This document shows positions 58,472-64,000 of a stretch of 64,000 nucleotides of DNA, piece after piece. The notes beneath the pieces are model-generated. The model did no database searches. It worked only from the letters and a program-made list of their open reading frames with translations, and had not been told where the DNA came from. A program made the translations under genes and the position numbers. The stretch is from Anammoximicrobium sp964486845 (GTDB lineage Bacteria; Planctomycetota; Planctomycetia; Pirellulales; Pirellulaceae). The DNA lies in the NCBI GenBank assembly GCA_964486845.1, contig CAZAQY010000013.1, forward strand, positions 3,525 through 67,524, read 5' to 3'. Positions within the stretch are counted from its first letter, which is position 1; each line of letters starts with the position of its first letter.

Positions 58472-58988
58472 TGCGGCCTTGTGGACCGATGCCCAGGGAC
58501 GGTCTTGGTCCACGGCCATCAACGTGAACACGATCAAGCGCGTCCGCGACTTGGCGGGCATCAACCTGCTGGAGGTCTTCGACGGCCAGCTCTTGAATCG
58601 GCTGTCGGAAGATCCGGAACTGCTGGTCAACATGTTGTTCGCCGTCTGCAAGCCGCAAGCCGACGCGCAGTCGGTGACCGCGGAAGCGTTCGCGGAACTG
58701 CTGGTAGGCGATGCCATCGAGCAGGCAGCCACGTCCCTCGTCCAGGGCCTGATCGATTTTTTCCCGAAAGACCGCCGCGAAGTCCTGAGGCGGCTCTGGA
58801 CGGCGACGGGCAAGGCGCAGACGGAAGCGATCAAGCTGGTGACCAGCAAGCTCGACGCCACGAACATCGACGCCACAATCGCGGCGGTCATGGAACAGGC
58901 GGGCAACCAGATCGACCGCGAGCTGCAGAGCTTATGCGCCGGATCTGGGAACTCGCGGGCATCCTCGGAGTCGATCCCGGTCCCCTGA
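58452..58988 (+). CDS. Tail assembly chaperone, G-like
   Basis: 178 residues, mostly helical (WSTAINVNTIKRVRDLAGINLLEVFDGQLLNRLSEDPELLVNMLFAVCKPQADAQSVTAEAFAELL, about residues 19-83, in part). Place and form, just before the tape measure and overlapped by a second frame, are those of gpG-type chaperones. GAGGGG lies before the ATG. Confidence 0.7.
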   Translation: MNQSPNSAALWTDAQGRSWSTAINVNTIKRVRDLAGINLLEVFDGQLLNRLSEDPELLVNMLFAVCKPQADAQSVTAEAFAELLVGDAIEQAATSLVQGLIDFFPKDRREVLRRLWTATGKAQTEAIKLVTSKLDATNIDATIAAVMEQAGNQIDRELQSLCAGSGNSRASSESIPVP

Positions 58989-59230
58989 CGCTTCGCGAGC
59001 TGGTCTGGATGTACGCGGGGCGGCGCCGCGAGCAGTGGCTGCACACCTCGCACGTCATGGCCCTGCTGGCGAACTGCCACCGCGATTCCAAGCGGATGCG
59101 CCGGCCGTTCGACGTGGCCGATTTCCTGCCCGCGGACCTGAAGCCCACCGTGCGCCGGGCGGCCGGCCTGCGGTTGACGACGGGCAACCTGCGGATGCTG
59201 AAGCCCCTGTTCGACAAAAAGAGGTCCTGA
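58934..59230 (+). CDS. Tail assembly chaperone, T-like (-1 frame)
   Basis: 98 residues from the ATG at 58934 (MRRIWELAGILGVDPGPLTLRELVWMYAGRRREQWLHTSHVMALLANCH...), one frame back from the G-like gene and overlapping it by 55 bases. gpT-type proteins have this RRREQW..HT..V.ALLANCHRD form and are usually made by a -1 ribosomal frameshift from G. I found no classical slippery heptamer, so an internal start may be used instead. Confidence 0.7.
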   Translation: MRRIWELAGILGVDPGPLTLRELVWMYAGRRREQWLHTSHVMALLANCHRDSKRMRRPFDVADFLPADLKPTVRRAAGLRLTTGNLRMLKPLFDKKRS

Positions 59231-59233
59231 GCG

Positions 59234-59770
59234 GTGACTGCCCAGTTTGAGATGACGATGCGGATGACGCAGTTCTTCCTGGACCGGCAGGAAGTCGCCA
59301 AGAGCATCGGCAAGGCCAATCGCCGGGCCATGTCCAAGGTCGGCGCGTTTATCCGCCGACGAGCCCGTTCCAGCCTGCGGCGCCGGAAACGTCCCTCGCT
59401 GCCTGGCCAACCGCCCAGCGTCCACAGCCGGAGCAACGTGGCCACGCTCAAGAACATCCTGTTCGCCTACGACCCGCAGAACGAGACGCTGGTCGTGGGT
59501 CCGGTACGACTGAATCAAAGCAGTATTCTCGGCCCGCAGTTGGGCAGCGCGACGGTTCCCCAGGTCATGGAGTTCGGGGACACCGTCAAGATCCGCGAGG
59601 TCCGAGTCGGTAAAAGCTGGCGCAGTGGCGTTCGCCGCGTTCGTCCTGGCCAGCCCCGTCGAGTACGAGCGGCCAAGTATGCTCCGCGGCCGTTCATGGG
59701 GCCGGCCTTGGAGCAAGAAGCAGCCGCAGGCACCATTCCCGACGCCTGGTCGGGCAGCGTGAAGGGGTAA
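59234..59770 (+). CDS. Tail protein (minor tail/HK97-gp10-like?)
   Basis: 178 residues, beta-rich with a very basic segment (FIRRRARSSLRRRKRPSLPGQPPSVHSR), then TLKNILFAYDPQNETLVVGPVRL and a C-terminal RPFMGPALEQEA. The pattern SLPGxPP is found in phage tail-associated proteins. The start is GTG. Confidence 0.6.
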   Translation: MTAQFEMTMRMTQFFLDRQEVAKSIGKANRRAMSKVGAFIRRRARSSLRRRKRPSLPGQPPSVHSRSNVATLKNILFAYDPQNETLVVGPVRLNQSSILGPQLGSATVPQVMEFGDTVKIREVRVGKSWRSGVRRVRPGQPRRVRAAKYAPRPFMGPALEQEAAAGTIPDAWSGSVKG

Positions 59771-59773
59771 GGC

Positions 59774-62700
59774 ATGGCAGGAGGCCGTGAAGTCCGAGCC
59801 GGCAAAGCCTACGTCGAGATCGCGCTGCGCGATCGCGTCCAGGCCGGCCTGGCACGCGTCTCGGCACGCCTGCGGGGGTTCGCCGCGGGCGTGGGCGCCA
59901 TCGGACGACCGCTCTTGGCGCTGGGTGCCGGCCTCGGTGCGCCGCTGGCGTTCGCCACCAAGATTTTCACCGACTTCGACGATCAGATTCGCCAGGTGAA
60001 GGCCGTTACCCAGGCGACCGACGCACAGTTCGCCATGCTGCGGGCGACGGCCCAGGAACTGGGACGCACGACCAGTTTCACCTCGGCTCAGGTCGCCGCG
60101 CTGATGACGGAACTGGGGCGCGCCGGCTTCTCTCCGGATCAGGTCAACGAGATGACGGCCGCCGTCTTGGACCTGTCGCGGGCGACCAGCACGGACGCCA
60201 CCCTGGCCTCCGGCATCATGGCGGCCGCCATTCGCCAGTTCTCCCTGGGCGCTGGCGACGCTTCCCGAGTTGCCGACGCCCTGACCGTGGCGGCCAACAA
60301 GAGCTTCAACACGGTCGAGACGTTGGGCGAGTCACTCCAGTACGCTGGCCCGGTCGCCAGCGATTTCAATATGTCCATCGAGGACACGCTGGCCCTGCTG
60401 GGAGCCTTGGGCAACGTAGGCATCCAAGGCAGCAACGCCGGCACGGCCCTGCGGCGACTGCTGACGATCACCGGCGCAGAGGCGGACAGGCTCAAGGAGA
60501 TCTTCGGGGTCAGCTTCGTGGACATCAACGGTAATGCCCGGCCCCTGGTCGACGTGCTCGACGAAGTGAATCAGGCGACGGCCAACCTGGGGACCGCCGC
60601 CCGGGCGCAGAAGTTCAACGAAGCGTTCGGGCTGCTGGGGATCACGGGGGCCTCGGCCCTCAGCAAGAACGCTGTCAACGTCCGCGAGTTGCGGGACGCC
60701 CTTGCCAACGCCAACGGTGTGGCGGCCCGCACGCACAAGGAAATGGAATCCGGGCTGGGCGGCACGTTCCGCCGGATCCTGTCCGCTGCGGAGGGCGTGG
60801 CGATCGCCATCGGGGATGCGCTGGCCCCGGCGTTGCAGGCCCTGGAACCGGTCGTCAACGGGATCATCGGCAGCATTACGAAGTGGATTGTGGCCAACAA
60901 AGCGATGGTCGTCGGCATCGTGGCTGCCGTGGCCGCGATGACCGCGATTGGTGGCGTGCTGGTGGCGGTCGGAGCGGCGGCCTCCTCGTTGGCGTGGGTG
61001 TTCGGCGGGCTGGGTATCATCTGGAGCGGCCTCGCGACAACGGCCGGCATGTTCGGCCGCACCTTGGCGGCTCCGTTTTCCGTGGCCACACGCGTGGTCA
61101 ACGTGTTTCGGGGCGGCCTGCAACGGCTGGCCCTGCCGCTCAAAGCCATCCCAGCCCTGGTCGGAAGAGTTCGTGCCGCCTTCGCACCCCTGGGTAGTGC
61201 CGCGGTCGCCGCGGCGTCCCGAGCCACTGCGGCCGTGAGAAGCATCGCCGTCGGGATCGGACGCAGCCTATCGACGATGACGGTTCAGGTCGTCCGCAGC
61301 ACGGTGTCCGCGGTGGCGTCGAGCCTGCCGCATGTGGCCAACGTGGGCCGCTCTGTGTTCGCACGCCTGGGCCAGTACGCGCAAGCCTTGATGCCGATGG
61401 TGACCGGAGCGGCCAACGCCGCCTTCTCGCGAATCGCCACCGCAGCGGCGCCGGCCATTGCCCGCCTGAACTCGGTGTGGACGGCCTTAACTCAGCGCAT
61501 GTCGGCGGGCTGGCAGATGGTCAGCTCGCGCGCCACCAGTGCCTGGCAGGCCGCCAGTGCGCGAGTCAGCAGCATCTGGCAGCAGATCCAACAGAAGGCC
61601 TCGGCTTCTGCCAGCCGTGTTTCGTCTGCCTGGTCGTCGATCACCGCCTCCATTCAGGCCCGGTGGCAACAGGCCAGTGCGCAGATCACAGGCCCGTTCA
61701 ATGCGGCGATGTCCCGCGTCCAACAGATCGGACGTCAGGCCGTCGCTCAGGTTTCCGCGGCGTGGCTTCGTCTGCCGACTTGGGTGCGAGGCCCACTGTC
61801 GCAGGTGGCCGGCATGGCGCGGCAGGACTTCGGGCGAATCGCCACGGCGGCAATGGGCGCTGTGCAGCGGATTCGAGCGGCCTGGCTCACGTTGGGGCCG
61901 GCGCTGGGCGGATCGCTGCGGACCAGCATGACCAGCGCGTTTGCGGCCGTGCGATCGGCCGGCCTGGCGACATTCGCTCGCCTGCGAGCGGCCGGAACGG
62001 GAATCATGGGCCGGATCGGAGCGGGGGTCCGCGGCGCCGGTGGTCGCATGGTCGGGGCGATCGGGGGCCTCGGTTCGCTGGCCGGGATTCTCGGGGCCAG
62101 CATGGGCGGGCCGCTCGCCCCGCTGCTGATGGCGGCTCCGTTGGTCATGTCGGCGCTGGGGGCGGTCGGTTCCGCTCTGGCCGCGATTGCTTCGCCCGTG
62201 GGACTGGTGGCGGCGGCCGTGGCCGGGGCGATCTACGCCTGGAACAAGTTCAGCGATGCGGGACGCGCTGTGGTAGGCGGTGTGGGCCAGGCTCTGAGGG
62301 AACTTTGGGCCATTGTGAAGCAGGTGTTCGGCGGCATCTACGACGCGCTGGCGGCCGGCGACCTGCAGTCGGCCGGGCGGATCGCCGCGGCCGGCTTGAA
62401 AGCCGTCTGGTACACCGCGGCCGCCGAATTGGCTCGTATTTGGCCCACGTTGGCGGCGGGCGCTACGGACGTCTGGAAGCGGATCACCGCCGCGGCTGGG
62501 ACCGCGGCCGCGTGGGTGGCCAACGTGTGGGCGCAGTTGCCAACGTGGATCACGGGGCCCCTGGGCCAGATCGGAGCGGCGCTGGGCAGCTTAGGGTCTT
62601 ATCTGGGGTCGGTCTTCGGGGATCTGTTCGGCCAGCTGGGCGGCATTGTCAGCACCACGTTCGGCGGCGTCTGGCAAGCCATCTCCGAAGGCGACTGGGA

Positions 62701-63658
62701 AGCGGCCGGGCAAATCGTCATGTCGGGCCTGGAAGCGGCCTGGCTTGCGGGCGTCGCCAAGCTGACCCAGATCTGGAACGGCTTCAAGGTCGCCATGATC
62801 GAGGCCTTCGCCGGCGTGGTGATCTCCGTCCACAAGATGTGGTCCGGGATGGTGGAAGGCCTCTCCAAGAAGCTGCTGGACCTGGCGGCCCAAGACGGGC
62901 CAGCCGGTGCTGTGGCCCGCAAGCTGATCGGCGTGGACATGCGGGCCGAGGACGCCCGCGCCAAGCAGATGGAGATGCAACGCCGCGAGGTCGGCAAGCG
63001 GAACCTGGAGTGGACCATCGGCCAGTGGCAACAGCAACTGTCCGTGGCCACTGAGGCCGGCGATACGCAGGAAGTCGAGCGTCTCACCGCAGCCATCGCC
63101 CAGGCCCAGCAGGAACTGGCCGGTCTGTCAGGGCCACTGGGCTCCGCGACCGAAGATGCCAAGCGGATCGTCCAGGATGCCACCCGCGACGCCCAGGACG
63201 CCGTGGGCGCCTATTGGGGCGGGATGGCCGGGAACGCTCGCGAGAACGCCGACACGGCGATCGAGGACGCGCGTCGGGCGGCCGAAGATGCCCGCCAGCG
63301 ACTCGAGCAGACGGCCGGTCTGCCGGAACCCGCACAGGCCGATGGTAAGTCGGCTTTGCAGAAGGCCCGTGAGGAGTTGGACGCGGCCCTGGCCGCGGCC
63401 AAGCAGAAGCCAGCCCTGTTTGACAGCGGCACGGCCCAAGACAAGGTCGATCAGGCGGGCAGCGGACTTGCGGACCTGCCGGGCGCGGCGGGGGGCGTAA
63501 AGGCTGGGGAAATCCAGGGAACGTTCAACGCGATGGCAATTCGCGGCCTGGGGGCCGATAGCTTGGCCCAGCGCACGGCGCGGGCCTCCGAGCAGGTCGC
63601 CCAGAACACGGGCGAGTTGGTCAAGGAAGCACGGAACGGGAATCTGGTCTTCGCGTAA
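59774..63658 (+). CDS. Tail tape measure protein
   Basis: 1,294 residues. N-terminal phage-tail-measure core: about 60-330 (FDDQIRQVKAVTQATDAQFAMLRATAQELGRTTSFTSAQVAALMTELGRAGFSPDQVNEMTAAVLDLSRATSTD, in part). Two hydrophobic regions follow (about 375-440, and 745-830: LGSLAGILGASMGGPLAPLLMAAPL...), separated by a block of Trp-spaced helical repeats (about 555-690). The C-terminal end (1,080-1,294) is coiled-coil. It sets tail length and helps DNA passage. Confidence 0.93.
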   Translation: MAGGREVRAGKAYVEIALRDRVQAGLARVSARLRGFAAGVGAIGRPLLALGAGLGAPLAFATKIFTDFDDQIRQVKAVTQATDAQFAMLRATAQELGRTTSFTSAQVAALMTELGRAGFSPDQVNEMTAAVLDLSRATSTDATLASGIMAAAIRQFSLGAGDASRVADALTVAANKSFNTVETLGESLQYAGPVASDFNMSIEDTLALLGALGNVGIQGSNAGTALRRLLTITGAEADRLKEIFGVSFVDINGNARPLVDVLDEVNQATANLGTAARAQKFNEAFGLLGITGASALSKNAVNVRELRDALANANGVAARTHKEMESGLGGTFRRILSAAEGVAIAIGDALAPALQALEPVVNGIIGSITKWIVANKAMVVGIVAAVAAMTAIGGVLVAVGAAASSLAWVFGGLGIIWSGLATTAGMFGRTLAAPFSVATRVVNVFRGGLQRLALPLKAIPALVGRVRAAFAPLGSAAVAAASRATAAVRSIAVGIGRSLSTMTVQVVRSTVSAVASSLPHVANVGRSVFARLGQYAQALMPMVTGAANAAFSRIATAAAPAIARLNSVWTALTQRMSAGWQMVSSRATSAWQAASARVSSIWQQIQQKASASASRVSSAWSSITASIQARWQQASAQITGPFNAAMSRVQQIGRQAVAQVSAAWLRLPTWVRGPLSQVAGMARQDFGRIATAAMGAVQRIRAAWLTLGPALGGSLRTSMTSAFAAVRSAGLATFARLRAAGTGIMGRIGAGVRGAGGRMVGAIGGLGSLAGILGASMGGPLAPLLMAAPLVMSALGAVGSALAAIASPVGLVAAAVAGAIYAWNKFSDAGRAVVGGVGQALRELWAIVKQVFGGIYDALAAGDLQSAGRIAAAGLKAVWYTAAAELARIWPTLAAGATDVWKRITAAAGTAAAWVANVWAQLPTWITGPLGQIGAALGSLGSYLGSVFGDLFGQLGGIVSTTFGGVWQAISEGDWEAAGQIVMSGLEAAWLAGVAKLTQIWNGFKVAMIEAFAGVVISVHKMWSGMVEGLSKKLLDLAAQDGPAGAVARKLIGVDMRAEDARAKQMEMQRREVGKRNLEWTIGQWQQQLSVATEAGDTQEVERLTAAIAQAQQELAGLSGPLGSATEDAKRIVQDATRDAQDAVGAYWGGMAGNARENADTAIEDARRAAEDARQRLEQTAGLPEPAQADGKSALQKAREELDAALAAAKQKPALFDSGTAQDKVDQAGSGLADLPGAAGGVKAGEIQGTFNAMAIRGLGADSLAQRTARASEQVAQNTGELVKEARNGNLVFA

Positions 63659-63667
63659 GGGATCGCC

Positions 63668-64000
63668 ATGACCATAGCACTCATTGAACGGTTCCAAAGC
63701 CGGGGCGGCGACACGGGCGACGAACGTTCGTCTGTCGAGCTGGTCTACACGGCCACCGGCAGCAATGACGACGTGACGATCCGCGCTGCCGTGGCTGCCA
63801 CTCTGCCGGCCACTTACCTCGGCTTGCCGCTGGCCAGCTATCGCCTCTCGCCCCTGGGTAACGGCAACTGGGACGTGGTGGCACGGTACGACTCCCGCGA
63901 GCCCAAGGACTCGTCCTACACGTTCGACACGGGCGGCGGCACCCAGCATATCACGCAAAGCCTGCAGACGATCGCCAAGAAGGCCAAGCCGGGCGAGACG
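63668..64000 (+). CDS. Tail gene following the tape measure, partial
   Basis: The first 111 residues run off the right edge. The visible part is beta-rich (SSVELVYTATGSNDDVTIRAAVAATLPATYLGLPLASYRLSPLGNGNWDVVARYD). By position it should be a distal tail protein. The ATG is in GATCGCCATG just after the tape measure stop. Confidence 0.6.
   Translation, partial: MTIALIERFQSRGGDTGDERSSVELVYTATGSNDDVTIRAAVAATLPATYLGLPLASYRLSPLGNGNWDVVARYDSREPKDSSYTFDTGGGTQHITQSLQTIAKKAKPGET

Overview
The window is GC-rich bacterial DNA that most resembles a planctomycete (Planctomycetota). This rests on several things: a Ser/Thr kinase joined to TPR repeats, a large prenyltransferase/terpene-cyclase-repeat protein with a proline-rich N-terminal half, an ECF-like sigma factor, and the pairing of a large serine recombinase with a DUF2924 protein. 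The species cannot be fixed from the sequence alone.

Layout. (1) 1-6,400 is host chromosome: the 3' part of a kinase/TPR gene, a flippase-like membrane protein, the prenyltransferase-repeat protein, the initiator tRNA with its promoter and terminator, hairpin repeats, a small WYL-like protein and a sigma-like factor. (2) 6,407-15,106 is a defence island: a single-chain type IIG restriction-methylation enzyme, an HTH protein with an ImmA/IrrE-like domain whose zinc motif is damaged, an unknown gene, and a two-gene operon of a TIR-APAZ protein and a catalytically dead short Argonaute, i.e. a SPARTA-type system. (3) About 15,200 to beyond 64,000 is a siphovirus-like prophage.

The prophage has four blocks. 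A leftward block (16,083-29,753) holds the serine recombinase and its partners, nucleotide metabolism, a helicase, ParB-fold proteins, a Holliday-junction-resolvase-like nuclease and a recombination module (DUF669 protein, Sak4-like ATPase, and a sigma-like/RecB-type nuclease fusion). A divergent control region with two abutting 21-bp palindromes follows. A rightward block (30,286-41,733) carries two unknown genes, two ParB-methyltransferase fusions, a primase-polymerase, an iteron plus AT-rich candidate origin, a third methyltransferase and a DUF932 protein. A leftward accessory block (41,869-46,423) has small proteins, a class II glutamine amidotransferase next to an amidoligase, and a HARE-HTH protein. 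A rightward late block (46,554-64,000) has terminase, portal, fused protease-capsid protein, secreted proteins with a papain-like peptidase, tail tube, tail chaperones, tape measure and the start of a further tail gene.

Reading across the window: the host island offers restriction and abortive infection, while the prophage carries three DNA methyltransferases, which may protect its own DNA. Its recombination, primase and origin-like sequences suggest it replicates itself. The least understood parts are the unknown pair at 30,286-32,626, the amidotransferase/amidoligase pair, the sigma-nuclease fusion, a short motif repeated three times in sense with nearby genes, and the paired promoter-like elements of the accessory block.
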